From Myxococcus stipitatus (GTDB lineage Bacteria > Myxococcota > Myxococcia > Myxococcales > Myxococcaceae): a DNA stretch of 64,000 bases. Position numbers and translations under genes: made by a program. The notes beneath the pieces are model-generated. The model saw nothing but the letters and a program-made list of their open reading frames with translations, searched no databases and was not told the DNA's origin. Shown piece by piece: positions 16,389-25,320 of the stretch. Position 1 is the first letter of the stretch. Each line of letters starts with the position of its first letter. The DNA lies in the NCBI RefSeq assembly GCF_038561935.1, contig NZ_CP102770.1, positions 10,017,001 to 10,081,000 on the forward strand. The letters run 5' to 3'.

Positions 16389-17696
16389 TCAGTCCGCCAG
16401 CGGCATGCCCCAGTCGGGCTGGCCGCGCTCGCCGAGCACCCAGCGATACACCTCCAGCACCTGCTCCGCCTTCGCCTTCCAGGTGAAGTTCTTGAAGATG
16501 CGCTGCCGGGCCCGGTCGCCCATGGGCCGAATCACCGACGGGTCCGCGACCAGCTTCGTCAGCACGTCCCGCACGCCCGCCACAATCTGCTCCGGCGTCC
16601 CCATGGGCACCGCGAAGCCCGTCGCGGGGCTCACGATTTCACCCGGCCCGCCGTAGTCCATCACGATGGGCACCAGGCCCAGCGCCATCGCCTCGCACAC
16701 CACCGCGCCGCCGAACTCGCGCACGCTGGGGAAGCCGAACACGTGGTTCTTCGCCAGCCGCCCCTGCAGCTCCTGGTGCTTCACCCAGCCGGCGAACGTC
16801 ACGCCCGACTCGATGCCCTCGCGCGCCGCCTGCGCCTTCAGGTTGGGCATCTCCTGCCCATCGCCGATGTACTCGAGCACCACCTTGCCCTCGCGGATGA
16901 GCGGCGCCGCCGCCTCCATGAGCATGGCCATGCCCTTGTACGGCACGAAGCGCCCGACGAAGGCCACGCGCAGGGGCAGCTCCACCGGCCCCTCCGACTT
17001 CGCCGTGCCGAAGCGCCGGGTGTCGATGGCGTTCTCCGGCACGTACACCGTCTTGCCCTGCCACGGCTCCCCCACCTGTCCTCGCGTCGCGCGCGAGCCG
17101 GTGATGATGGCCGCCGCGTTCTCCCGCGTGGACTTGTAGAAGGGCATCAGCTTGTACGCGTCCCGCACGTAGCTCAGCCACTCCTTCTCCCGCCGCCGCG
17201 CGCCCCCGAAGCCCTTGGGCCACGGCAGTCCGCCGTTGAGCGGCCCCATCACGAAGGGCACTCCCGCCTTCTTGCACCGCCGCGCCAGCGTGCTGGGCGT
17301 CGTGGGGCTGATGGGCGTGTAGCGGTGCACCAAATCGAACTCTCGGGCCTTGATGCGCTGGCCGAAGCGCTGCCAGAGCACTTCCTCGAAGTAGTAGTAG
17401 GGCAGCACGCTCAACGCCGTGGCTGTCGTCCAGCCAACGCCCGCCGTGCCCCGCATGAGCTGGCCGACCTTGTCGAGCGGCTTCTCCACCGGCGTGGAGT
17501 CCAGCGCGGTGAACTGCGAGCCCTCCTGCACCCCCTGCTTGAGGATGTTCTCCCGGTTGCGCACCTGGGTGACCAGATGCACGTCCGCCACCTCGGCCAG
17601 GGCGCGATAGAGCGACCAGCCTTCCAGCGGGACACTCACCCAGTCGGGGTTGCACAGCTCTGCAATCAGGAGGACGCGAGGTCTTTGAGCAGGCAT
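16389..17696 (-). CDS. epsH: EpsH, GT4 glycosyltransferase
   Basis: A 435-residue GT-B fold enzyme predicted to add a sugar to the EPS repeat unit on the cytoplasmic face. The acceptor-binding half begins RPRVLLIAELCNPDWVSVPLE; the donor half has VAFVGRFVPYKGMAMLMEA and the GT4 EX7E motif in SVREFGGAVVCEAMALGLVPI, then DYGGPGEIV. No membrane segment or signal peptide. It is divergent from wzy with only 55 bases between starts, so the two share a promoter region. Confidence 0.88.
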   Translation of the reverse strand: MPAQRPRVLLIAELCNPDWVSVPLEGWSLYRALAEVADVHLVTQVRNRENILKQGVQEGSQFTALDSTPVEKPLDKVGQLMRGTAGVGWTTATALSVLPYYYFEEVLWQRFGQRIKAREFDLVHRYTPISPTTPSTLARRCKKAGVPFVMGPLNGGLPWPKGFGGARRREKEWLSYVRDAYKLMPFYKSTRENAAAIITGSRATRGQVGEPWQGKTVYVPENAIDTRRFGTAKSEGPVELPLRVAFVGRFVPYKGMAMLMEAAAPLIREGKVVLEYIGDGQEMPNLKAQAAREGIESGVTFAGWVKHQELQGRLAKNHVFGFPSVREFGGAVVCEAMALGLVPIVMDYGGPGEIVSPATGFAVPMGTPEQIVAGVRDVLTKLVADPSVIRPMGDRARQRIFKNFTWKAKAEQVLEVYRWVLGERGQPDWGMPLAD

Positions 17697-17751
17697 ACGA
17701 GTGGCTTCACATCTATCCCAACCGGCCCGTGAGATGTAGCCTCCGTCCGTC

Positions 17752-19344
17752 GTGACGTTCGCCCCGGACCGGCCCTCCTACCCGCGCTACCTGGCGCTGC
17801 TTGGCTTCCTGGTGCTGGCCACCGTGGGGGGTGCCCTGCTGCACCCCGTGGTCGCTTTGGCCCCAGCCCTGGCGGCCGGCGTGCTGTGGGTCGTGGTCAA
17901 GGTGCCCCTGCGCTACCCGGTGCTGGGCCTCACCTACCTGGTCCTCGCCGTGGACTTCGTCCCCGAGCGCCCCCAGTCCGGCTTCTGGCCCTCGCCGCTG
18001 TTCCCCATCGGTGAGCTGCTCTTCACGCAGCTGAGCGCGCTCACCAAGATTGGCGCCCTGCGGTTTCCCCTGGTGGACCTGCTCATCGTCGGGCTGTTGG
18101 GAATCGCCCTCTACCGGCGCACGACGAAGTCCACCATCGACCCGCCGGTGCTGCCCATGCCCCGGCCGCTCATCGCCGTGGTGGCGCTGTCCTTCTTCGC
18201 CATCATGTTCATGGAAGTGCGCGGGGTGTTGCGCGGCGGCGACTTCCGCAACTCGCTGTGGCAGTGGCACCAGGCCGCGATGCTGCCGTTCATCGTGGCC
18301 ATCTATCACTACGCCATGCGAGGGCCGGAGGACTGGCCCATCTTCGCCAGGACGGTCATCGCCGCGGGACTCACCAAGGCCGCCGTCAGCGTCTACTTCG
18401 GCGCCGTCGTCGTGCCCGCCATGGGCGTCTTCGTCGAGTACACCACGTGCCACTCGGACTCGATGACGTTCAACTTCGCCCTGCTGGTGGCGACCATGCG
18501 CTTCCTGGAGAAGCCCAAGGGCGCTCACGCCTTCCGCGGCATCCTGCTCATCCTCTGCATCTTCATGGGCATGGTCTACAACGACCGGCGCCTCGCCTAT
18601 GTCAGCTTCGTGGGCTGCCTGCTGGCCGGCTACCTCATCACGCCCTGGCCCGCCATCAAGCGCACCTTCACGCGCGCGCTGGTGCTGCTGGCCCCGCTGA
18701 TGGTCGTCTACTTCGCGGTGGGGTGGAACGCGCGCGGCGGCGCCTTCGCGCCCGTGCACAAGGTGCGCTCCCTCATCGACGGCGAGGGCGGCGAGGGCAA
18801 CCTGGACTATCGCGACATCGAGAACCTGGACCTCATCGCGACCTGGACCCAGTTCCCCCTGCTGGGCACCGGCTACGGGCATGAGTTCCTGGAGCCGATT
18901 CCGCTGCCCAACATCGCCTTCGTGTTCCCGACGTACCGCTTCCACCCGCACAACTCCCTCCTGGGGCTGCTCGCCTTCGGAGGCATGGTTGGCTACACGG
19001 GCATCTGGATGTTCCTGACGGTGACCATCTACCTGGCCGTGCGCGCGTACCATCGCTCGAACATCTCCGAGCACCGCGCCGCCTCGATGGTCATCGTGGG
19101 CGCCGTCATCTGCTACATCAACCAGGTGTTCGGGGACATGGGCATCATCTCGTACATCTGCACGTTCCTCCTGTCCCTGTGCGTGGTGGCCTCCGGGAAG
19201 CTGGCCGTGTTCACCGGTGCGTGGCCCATGCCGAAGAGCACGCTGGTGCCCTCCGCGCCGTCCGCGCCCGTGCCGCCTCCGGGCGCCATCACCTATCCGA
19301 ACGAGGACGAGGCTCCCGCCCCCGGCGTGGCCAAGACCGGCTGA
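17752..19344 (+). CDS. wzy: Wzy-type EPS repeat-unit polymerase
   Basis: A 530-residue polytopic protein (about 12 membrane helices) with the O-antigen ligase/polymerase pattern: a large periplasmic loop between helices near residues 330-400, containing LLGTGYGHEFLE and RFHPHNSLLGLLAFGG, the conserved H-N-S of Wzy/WaaL proteins. It would join flipped repeat units into the EPS chain in the periplasm. The tail after about residue 490 is Pro/Ala-rich and soluble. Start is a GTG at 17752, and the gene ends 13 bases before a convergent lipoprotein gene. Confidence 0.85.
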   Translation: MTFAPDRPSYPRYLALLGFLVLATVGGALLHPVVALAPALAAGVLWVVVKVPLRYPVLGLTYLVLAVDFVPERPQSGFWPSPLFPIGELLFTQLSALTKIGALRFPLVDLLIVGLLGIALYRRTTKSTIDPPVLPMPRPLIAVVALSFFAIMFMEVRGVLRGGDFRNSLWQWHQAAMLPFIVAIYHYAMRGPEDWPIFARTVIAAGLTKAAVSVYFGAVVVPAMGVFVEYTTCHSDSMTFNFALLVATMRFLEKPKGAHAFRGILLILCIFMGMVYNDRRLAYVSFVGCLLAGYLITPWPAIKRTFTRALVLLAPLMVVYFAVGWNARGGAFAPVHKVRSLIDGEGGEGNLDYRDIENLDLIATWTQFPLLGTGYGHEFLEPIPLPNIAFVFPTYRFHPHNSLLGLLAFGGMVGYTGIWMFLTVTIYLAVRAYHRSNISEHRAASMVIVGAVICYINQVFGDMGIISYICTFLLSLCVVASGKLAVFTGAWPMPKSTLVPSAPSAPVPPPGAITYPNEDEAPAPGVAKTG

Positions 19345-19357
19345 AGGCCCGTCGCGC

Positions 19358-20377
19358 TCACCGCTGGGAATGCCCGCGAATCTCCGCGTCGCGCCCCGAC
19401 CTCGCCAGCGCGGTGGGCGGGAGGACCAGCGTGAAGCCCTCAGGCGTCATCGCCACCGACTCCACGCTGGACAGCTCGCGGTAGGCACAGCCCGCCTGGG
19501 CCTCCAGGGCCACCGCGGCCTTCGCCGCTCCCGGCAGCGCCATCCCCTTCGAGGGCATCCCCACCGACGCCGCCGACAACAGCACGAGCACCCGCGCCGC
19601 GTTCTCCCCCAGCACCTCGCCGTAGGCCGCGCCCGCGTCGCGAAGCTCCTCGAAGGTGCGCGCCCCATCCACGCGCCGCACCAGCACGCCCCACCCATCC
19701 AACACCCGCCACAAGGACTCCACGCCCAGGTACGCCATGGCCGTTGCCGTCATGCGCGCGGGAATCCCCGTCGAGCGAGGCTCCGGCAGCGACCACGGCA
19801 TCAGATACATCGCCACCGACGCCGTCAGCGTCGCCCGCACCGCCCACGGCGCGGACAGGTCCTCCAGCGCATCACCCGTCTCTTCCCAGACGTCCCCCAG
19901 GGCGAAGGCCAGCGCCAGGGCATACCGGCCCTCGCGCCCCAGCAGCGCGCCTCCTTCCAGCAAGCGCAGACAGTCGCCCTCGCCCTCCTCGTCCTCACAC
20001 CAGCGCGCGTAGTCGCGTGTCAGCGATTGCTCCGAGGCGGACGCATGCGGAGCACTCCGTGAAACATCACCTTCTTCTCCCACGGGGACGAGCCGGCGCC
20101 GCTCATACAGAGACATCCCGCCGCGCGCTGGAACACCGAGCCGGTGGCGCGCCTCGCGCAGGGGCTGCGCGGAGGGCCTCACGCCTCGGGCCAGTCGCTC
20201 CACCGCGGTCTTGAAGGAGTCCTCATCCAGCTCCACCGGGCCCTCCACCTCGCGAGGTGTGTGGAGGACGGGTTCGCCCATGCCCATGTCCAGTCGGACC
20301 ACTCGAGTCGTCGAGCAGCCCGCCGTCATTCCCATCCAGAACAGACACCACAACACGGCCCGACCACGACCCATCAC
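19358..20377 (-). CDS. SitA5-like lipoprotein lacking a toxin domain
   Basis: A 339-residue lipoprotein with lipobox TAGC (C21) and STTRVVRLDMG just after it. The middle, including LTRDYARWCEDEEGEGDCL, DGRYALALAFALG-like GRYALALAFALGDVWEET, SVAMYLMPWSLPEP, AYLGVESLWRVLDGW and GEVLGENAARVLVLL, closely recalls the shared N-terminal delivery region of SitA5-type polymorphic toxins of myxobacteria, which are exchanged between cells by outer-membrane exchange. The protein stops soon after this region (VESVAMTPEGFTL), where full toxins carry a C-terminal killing domain. No immunity gene is adjacent. Could be an orphan carrier or a trimmed toxin. Family call from memory. Confidence 0.65.
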   Translation of the reverse strand: MMGRGRAVLWCLFWMGMTAGCSTTRVVRLDMGMGEPVLHTPREVEGPVELDEDSFKTAVERLARGVRPSAQPLREARHRLGVPARGGMSLYERRRLVPVGEEGDVSRSAPHASASEQSLTRDYARWCEDEEGEGDCLRLLEGGALLGREGRYALALAFALGDVWEETGDALEDLSAPWAVRATLTASVAMYLMPWSLPEPRSTGIPARMTATAMAYLGVESLWRVLDGWGVLVRRVDGARTFEELRDAGAAYGEVLGENAARVLVLLSAASVGMPSKGMALPGAAKAAVALEAQAGCAYRELSSVESVAMTPEGFTLVLPPTALARSGRDAEIRGHSQR

Positions 20378-20483
20378 AGCCCTCCGGCATGGGGCGCAAA
20401 ACCACCTGAGTGGTCTTCATCCTTATCAACGGGCTCCGACATTTTTGGTTCTCATGGAACCGCCGCGCGGGCGCGCGCGCACG

Positions 20484-22079
20484 TCACCGCGAGGACCTCG
20501 GAAGCAGGACGTGAAACGTGCTGCCGTCTCCTCCGCGCCCCGAGGACTCCGCCCAGATGCGTCCGCCGTGTCGCTCGACGATGCCCTTCGCGATGGACAG
20601 CCCCAGGCCCAGGCCGCCGTAGGACACGCCATGGGCCCGGCCGAAGCGCTGGAAGATGCTCTCCAGCCGGTCGGCGGGAATCCCCAGGCCCTGGTCCGTC
20701 ACCTCGACGTGGGTCCACCCTTTCTCCTCGCGGGCGCGGAGGTGGATGACACCTCCGTCCGGCGAGTAGCGCAGGGCATTGGACACCAGGTTGCTGAACA
20801 CCTGGTCCAGCCGCTCCCCGTCCGCCCTCACCACCAGGCCCCGAGGGGCCTCCACGTGGATGAACCGGTCCTCGGGCAGGGGCTCGAAGTGCCCCGCCAC
20901 CTCGCCCAGGAGCGAGCCCACGTCCACGTCGCCTGTCTTCAAGCGCAGCTCGCCCCGCTCCAGACGTCCGACGTCCAGCAGGTTCTCCACTAGCCGCGCC
21001 ATGCGGTTGACGCTGCGCTGGACGCCCTCCAGCGCCCGCCCCACGTGCGGCGTCAGCTCCTCACCGGCCTTCACCTTCGCCAGGTCCGTGTAGCTGCGAG
21101 CCGCCTGGAGCGGCGTGCGCAGCTCGTGCGCGGCCATGGTGAGGAACATGTCCTTCGCCTCGCTCGCGGCCCGCAGGGCCTCCGCCGCGTGGCGTGCGTC
21201 GTCGACGTCCGTCGCGGTGGATATCCAGCCCACCAGCCGGCCCACCTCGTCGTGCTCCGGCAGCGTGCGGAAGAGGAACCAGCGGAACTCCCCGTCCCTC
21301 GCGCGCCGCAGCCGCAGCTCCTGCTCTCCAGGGCGCCGGGAGCGGCGCAGCACGCGCCAGGACTCCTCGATGCGGTTCATGTCCTCGGGGTGGCAGCAGC
21401 GCAGGTTCTCCTCGCGCTGGCGGCCCTGCTCGGGGGTGAGGCCCGCGTAGTCCAGCCAGCCTCGGTTCGCGTAGCTGATGGTGCCGTCGGCCAGGAGCGC
21501 CCAGACGAACTGGGGCATGGAGTCCACCAGCCGCCGGAAGCGCTGCTCGCCCTGCTGCTCGAGCATCCGCCGCTCGCGCGCCCACAGCGTGGCCTCCTGT
21601 TGCTGCACGGCCTGCTGGCGCACGTACAGCGAGACGAACGCCTCCACCTTCCAGCGCAACACGTCCGGGTGGAAGGGCTTCACGACGTAGTCGGCGGCGC
21701 CGGACGCGTAGCCATGGACGAGGTTCGCCTCGTCGCGTCCGTGCGCGGTGAGGAAGATGATGGGCGTGTAGCGGGAGCGCTCCCGCTGTCGGATGATGCG
21801 GGCCGTCTCGAACCCATCCATGCCCGGCATCCGGACGTCCAGGAGGATGAGCGCGAAGTCCTCGCGCAGCAGCCACCGCAGCGCTTCCGCCCCCGACGAG
21901 GCCCTCACCAACCGCTGCCCCATGGGCTCCAGGATGGCTTCCAGGGCCAGCAGGTTCGAGGCCTGGTCATCCACCAGGAGGATGCTCGTACTGAGTGGCT
22001 CCACCTGAACGGGAGCATGGGGGATGTGCTGCTCGGTGCCTTCCAAGGCAAAGCCTCCCTTCTCTCCGTCAGACCCCAT
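20484..22079 (-). CDS. REC-PAS-histidine kinase (hybrid sensor)
   Basis: A 531-residue cytoplasmic kinase. An N-terminal receiver (residues 30-150) has SILLVDDQ, phospho-acceptor D81 (LILLDVRMP) and Lys in YVVKPF. A PAS domain follows (about 175-290, starting FRRLVDSMPQFVWALLADG, with PAC-like REFRWF pattern), then HisKA with MAAHELRTPL and a HATPase_c domain (SNLVSNALRYS, DQGLGIPADRLESIF, GLGLSIAKGIVERHGG). All catalytic boxes are present. It has no adjacent partner; EpsW is the nearest stand-alone receiver, and a regulatory link to EPS is inferred. Nearly 300 bases upstream (22080-22376) hold its leader and an epsE hairpin. Confidence 0.88.
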   Translation of the reverse strand: MGSDGEKGGFALEGTEQHIPHAPVQVEPLSTSILLVDDQASNLLALEAILEPMGQRLVRASSGAEALRWLLREDFALILLDVRMPGMDGFETARIIRQRERSRYTPIIFLTAHGRDEANLVHGYASGAADYVVKPFHPDVLRWKVEAFVSLYVRQQAVQQQEATLWARERRMLEQQGEQRFRRLVDSMPQFVWALLADGTISYANRGWLDYAGLTPEQGRQREENLRCCHPEDMNRIEESWRVLRRSRRPGEQELRLRRARDGEFRWFLFRTLPEHDEVGRLVGWISTATDVDDARHAAEALRAASEAKDMFLTMAAHELRTPLQAARSYTDLAKVKAGEELTPHVGRALEGVQRSVNRMARLVENLLDVGRLERGELRLKTGDVDVGSLLGEVAGHFEPLPEDRFIHVEAPRGLVVRADGERLDQVFSNLVSNALRYSPDGGVIHLRAREEKGWTHVEVTDQGLGIPADRLESIFQRFGRAHGVSYGGLGLGLSIAKGIVERHGGRIWAESSGRGGDGSTFHVLLPRSSR

Positions 22080-22331
22080 CGCTTAATCAGCGCGGCGCCA
22101 ACGGTCAGCCACCCATGGCCCCTCGGCCCGTCCCTCCCCCAGGGACGCATGGCCCGGACGCCCGGCCGTCCTGCTTTCGGCGAGACACGGGAGGACTCCA
22201 TCGAGCCTTCAACGTAGGGAGTCAGGGACGCGGCGGCATGCCCCGCCGTTCGCGGACGCGCGGCCAGAAGCCCGCTCCACACCCACGCAACCCACGAGGC
22301 GGCTGCCTGCTCGCAACGACACCAGGCGACG

Positions 22332-22370
22332 GGGCACACCCGGGCCGCGGAATCGGCCCCGGGTGCGCCC
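22332..22370 (-). terminator. strong GC hairpin after epsE
   Basis: GGGCACACCCGGGCC (22332-22346) pairs with GGCCCCGGGTGCGCCC (22355-22370) with one mismatch and one bulge around an eight-base loop. It begins seven bases past the epsE stop on the minus strand. No T-run follows. The rest of 22080-22376 shows nothing else beyond the presumed promoter of the kinase gene. Confidence 0.45.
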
Positions 22371-22376
22371 TGGCGC

Positions 22377-23609
22377 TCAGAGCACCGCGCGCTGGAGCAT
22401 CAGCGCGAGCATGTCCGCGCTGCGCTCGCTGCTGAACTGCGTCTCCACCTTGCGCCGGCCCGCTTCGCCCAGGCGCTCGGCCTCGGCGGGATTGCGCGCC
22501 ACCTTCTCCAGCTTCTCCGCCAGCACGAGCGGCGCCTGCGGCGGCACCAGCAGCCCGTCCACGCCGTCGTCCACCAGCTCCTTCACGCCGCCCGCGCCCG
22601 TCACCACCACCGGCGCGCGCATGGCCATGGCCTCCATGATGGCCACACCCAGCGGCTCCTGGAGGCTCGCCAGCGAGAAGATGTGCGCGCGCTCGATTTC
22701 GCCTCGCACCTTGTCCTCGCCCACCGCGCCCAGCAACGTCACCGCGTCACCCAGCTTCGTCTCCGCGAGCTTCGCCTCCAGCACCTTGCGGTACGTGGTG
22801 CCACCCGCCTCGTCCTCGCCCGCGATGGACAGCCGCGCGTCGATGCCCTTCGCGCGCAAGACCCCCACCGCGTCGATGAGGTCCGCGTGCCCCTTGCACG
22901 GGTTGAGTCGACCACACGAGAAGATGCGCAGCGGACCCTCGCCCGTCCACGCCGCGTACGGCACCGAGCGGTTGAACTTGCTCAGCTCCACGCCCATCGG
23001 CGCCAGCTCGATGCTCGAGGGCAGGTGCCCCGCCAGCTCCTGGTTCACCTCGCCCAACAGCTTCTTCGTGATGACAAAGGCAAACTTCGCGTGGCGCCAC
23101 TTCTCCTTCTGGTTCGGCCCGTAGTCATCCAGCGGCCCGTGCAGCGTCATGCTGTACGTCAGCCCCGACAACAGGTTCGCGAACAGCGCCACATGCGCCG
23201 CGTTGGCGCACGAGTGCACATGCACGTGCGACCACCCCCGCTCCCGCGCCAGCGACGCCAGCCGCCCGCCCATCACCGCGAAGCCCAGGAGCTGCGCGCG
23301 CCCCTTCGCATCCAGCCCCTCCGCGCGAGCAATGGACGCCAGACACCGCGCCCACCCCGTGGGCATCGCGCGCGCCACCTCCGCCGCCGCCTTCACCATG
23401 CCGAGCGGCCCGGGAGGCGCCAGGTACTCCGTGCGCGCCATCGCCTCGCGCGCCCAGCTGTGAGAGATGATTCGCGCGGGCGGCGGTCGAGTGGACACCA
23501 GCTCTGGAGCCACCCCCTTGCCCGGCAGCGCCTGCAGCTCGCGCCAGAAGAAGATGTGCGTCTGTCCAGGAAACTCGGGAATGAGATAGCCAATTTTCCG
23601 CACGGCCAT
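22377..23609 (-). CDS. epsE: EpsE, GT4 glycosyltransferase
   Basis: A 410-residue GT-B glycosyltransferase of the EPS pathway. It opens MAVRKIGYLIPEFPGQTH, the glycosyltransferase-4 N-terminal pattern with FFWRE, and has VHVHSCANAAHVA, then in the donor half IFSCGRLNPCKGHADLIDA and the EX7E motif SLQEPLGVAIMEAMAM followed by TGAGGVKELVDDGVDG. The frame is open for about 190 bases upstream of the ATG at 23609, but that part shows no family pattern. It is divergent from the epsD arm, 167 bases apart. Confidence 0.88.
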   Translation of the reverse strand: MAVRKIGYLIPEFPGQTHIFFWRELQALPGKGVAPELVSTRPPPARIISHSWAREAMARTEYLAPPGPLGMVKAAAEVARAMPTGWARCLASIARAEGLDAKGRAQLLGFAVMGGRLASLARERGWSHVHVHSCANAAHVALFANLLSGLTYSMTLHGPLDDYGPNQKEKWRHAKFAFVITKKLLGEVNQELAGHLPSSIELAPMGVELSKFNRSVPYAAWTGEGPLRIFSCGRLNPCKGHADLIDAVGVLRAKGIDARLSIAGEDEAGGTTYRKVLEAKLAETKLGDAVTLLGAVGEDKVRGEIERAHIFSLASLQEPLGVAIMEAMAMRAPVVVTGAGGVKELVDDGVDGLLVPPQAPLVLAEKLEKVARNPAEAERLGEAGRRKVETQFSSERSADMLALMLQRAVL

Positions 23610-23776
23610 TCCATAACACGCTCGCCCCCACAACACGTCTGCCCCCACGCCCCCCATGTCCCCGACGGCGAACACAGGGCGTCCGCCAGGCAGGTCGAAT
23701 GTCACCCGCTCCGCATTTCCAGCCGGCCAGGTCGTTGGGAGGTCGCCACGCGTTGCGCTATACCGGGCAGCGCTCC

Positions 23777-24301
23777 ATGGCCGCCGATTCCAGTGCACCG
23801 CCCCGTTCCTCGGACACCGAGGGTTCCGACACCACCGTGCCCGCCCCGGCGCTGCAACGGTTGTGGTTCGCCCTGGAGCGCCGAGGCTGGGCCTATCTGA
23901 CCGTGGTCCCCGCGCACCCAGGTGCCCCCGCCCTGGAGGCCGCCACCGCCATCCTCGAGGCCGGCGCGCCGTACGCGTCCACGCAGAAGATCCACCTGGA
24001 AGACGCCACGGGCATCTCCCCCGCGGAGGCGCCTCGGCGCGTGCTGGAGCTGCGCGAGCGCGTGGCCCGCGGTGAGCGCGTCGTCGCCATCATCGACTCC
24101 GTCCTCACCCGCCCCGCCAGCCTGCCCCTGGCGCTCGCCGCCGACGGCGTCCTCCTGTGCGTCACGCTGGGAGAGACGGACTTCGGCTCGGCGAACAAGA
24201 CGATGGAGTTCATCGGCGCGGACCGCTTCGTGGGCAGCGTCACCTTCCCCCAGCCCAAGAAGAAGGGCTGGCTGCCGTCCTTCAGGAAGAAGCAGCCATG
24301 A
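23777..24301 (+). CDS. degenerate BY-kinase/CpsD-like protein of the eps locus
   Basis: A 174-residue cytoplasmic protein. The C-terminal half, RVVAIIDSVLTRPASLPLA, ADGVLLCVTLGETDFGSA and MEFIGADRFVGSVTF, follows the order of the Walker A'/B-side of CpsD/Wzc-type tyrosine kinases (an Asp on a beta strand, then a strand-loop with ADGVLLVV and a GVVLN-like end). The N-terminal half has no GXXXXGK(S/T) Walker A. It ends PKKKGWLPSFRKKQ, a basic tail without a Tyr cluster. It overlaps epsD (ATGA), so it is made with it. I infer an inactive kinase-like partner for the kinase-less EpsV; an unrelated NTPase-like fold is possible. Confidence 0.6.
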   Translation: MAADSSAPPRSSDTEGSDTTVPAPALQRLWFALERRGWAYLTVVPAHPGAPALEAATAILEAGAPYASTQKIHLEDATGISPAEAPRRVLELRERVARGERVVAIIDSVLTRPASLPLALAADGVLLCVTLGETDFGSANKTMEFIGADRFVGSVTFPQPKKKGWLPSFRKKQP

Positions 24302-25320
24302 CGCCCTCGGACGCCTCCCTGCCCCGCCTCAGCGTCGTCGTCGCCACCTTCAACCGGCTGCCGCTCATCTCCCGGCTGCTGGAGCAGTTCGCCGAGCAGA
24401 CCCTGAGCCCCGACCAGTTCGAGGTCGTCGTCGTGGATGACGGCTCCCAGGAGCCCGTCCGCGAGCCGCTGCTCGCCCGGCCTCGCCCCTTCACGTTGCG
24501 CGTGGAGGTGCAGGCCAACGCGGGCGCCGCCGCCGCCCGGCACCGGGGCGTCCTGGCCGCGCGCGGCGAGGTGGTGCTCGTCACCGACGACGACATGCAG
24601 GTCGCCCCCGACTTCCTGGAGCGGCACCTGGAGCAGCACCCCTCGGGCTCACGCAACGTGGTGCTCGGCCGCATCCGGCCGGACCCGTCCATCGGCGACA
24701 TGCCGCTGTTCGAGCGCTGGTACGCGTACCTCAACCACCGCATGGCGGAAGAGCTCTCCGTCCCCGGCGCGCGCGCGCGCGGCAACCACCTGTACACGGG
24801 CAACGTGTCCTTCCGCCGCGAGGACTACGTGGGCGTGGGCGGCTTCGACAAGTCCCTGGGCCAGTCCGAGGACGTGGAGCTGGGCGTGCGCCTGGAGAAG
24901 GCCGGCTGCGCCTTCGTCTTCGCCAGCGACGCGTATGTGCTGCACGGCAGCGACCACGTCTCCTTCGAGCGCTGGCTCAAGCGCGCCCACCGCTACGGCA
25001 TGTTCGACACGCAGGTGGCGCGCAAGCACCCGGACGTGCGCGGCGTCAATCCGTGGCGGCTCCTGTTCGAGACGAATCCGCTCGCGCGTCCGCTGCTCGC
25101 CGCGACGGTGGTGGCGCCGCAGGCCACGCGCCTGCTCACCGGCGCGGTGATGAACGCGGCGAAGGCCGCGGACAAGCTGGGCCTGGAGAAGGCCGCGTTC
25201 GCGGGCACCTCCGTGGTGTACGGCATGGAGTACCTCCGCGGCGCGCGCAGCGAGGCCGGCGGCTGGACGGGTATCGCCCGGGAGGTGGCTCGCTACCTCC
25301 AGGGTCAGAGGGGGCAATGA
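24298..25320 (+). CDS. epsD: EpsD, GT2 glycosyltransferase
   Basis: A 340-residue family-2 glycosyltransferase. GT-A features in order: LSVVVATFNRLPLISRLLE, VVVVDDGSQEPVREP, the DXD-like VLVTDDDMQVAPDFLE, a GNVSFRREDYVGVGGFDK segment and SEDVELGVRLEKAG, which supplies the catalytic base. No membrane helix; likely peripheral. The ATG at 24298 overlaps the stop of the preceding gene and its own stop overlaps epsC, giving a tightly coupled chain of genes. Adds a sugar to the EPS repeat; the sugar is not readable from sequence. Confidence 0.9.
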   Translation: MTPSDASLPRLSVVVATFNRLPLISRLLEQFAEQTLSPDQFEVVVVDDGSQEPVREPLLARPRPFTLRVEVQANAGAAAARHRGVLAARGEVVLVTDDDMQVAPDFLERHLEQHPSGSRNVVLGRIRPDPSIGDMPLFERWYAYLNHRMAEELSVPGARARGNHLYTGNVSFRREDYVGVGGFDKSLGQSEDVELGVRLEKAGCAFVFASDAYVLHGSDHVSFERWLKRAHRYGMFDTQVARKHPDVRGVNPWRLLFETNPLARPLLAATVVAPQATRLLTGAVMNAAKAADKLGLEKAAFAGTSVVYGMEYLRGARSEAGGWTGIAREVARYLQGQRGQ

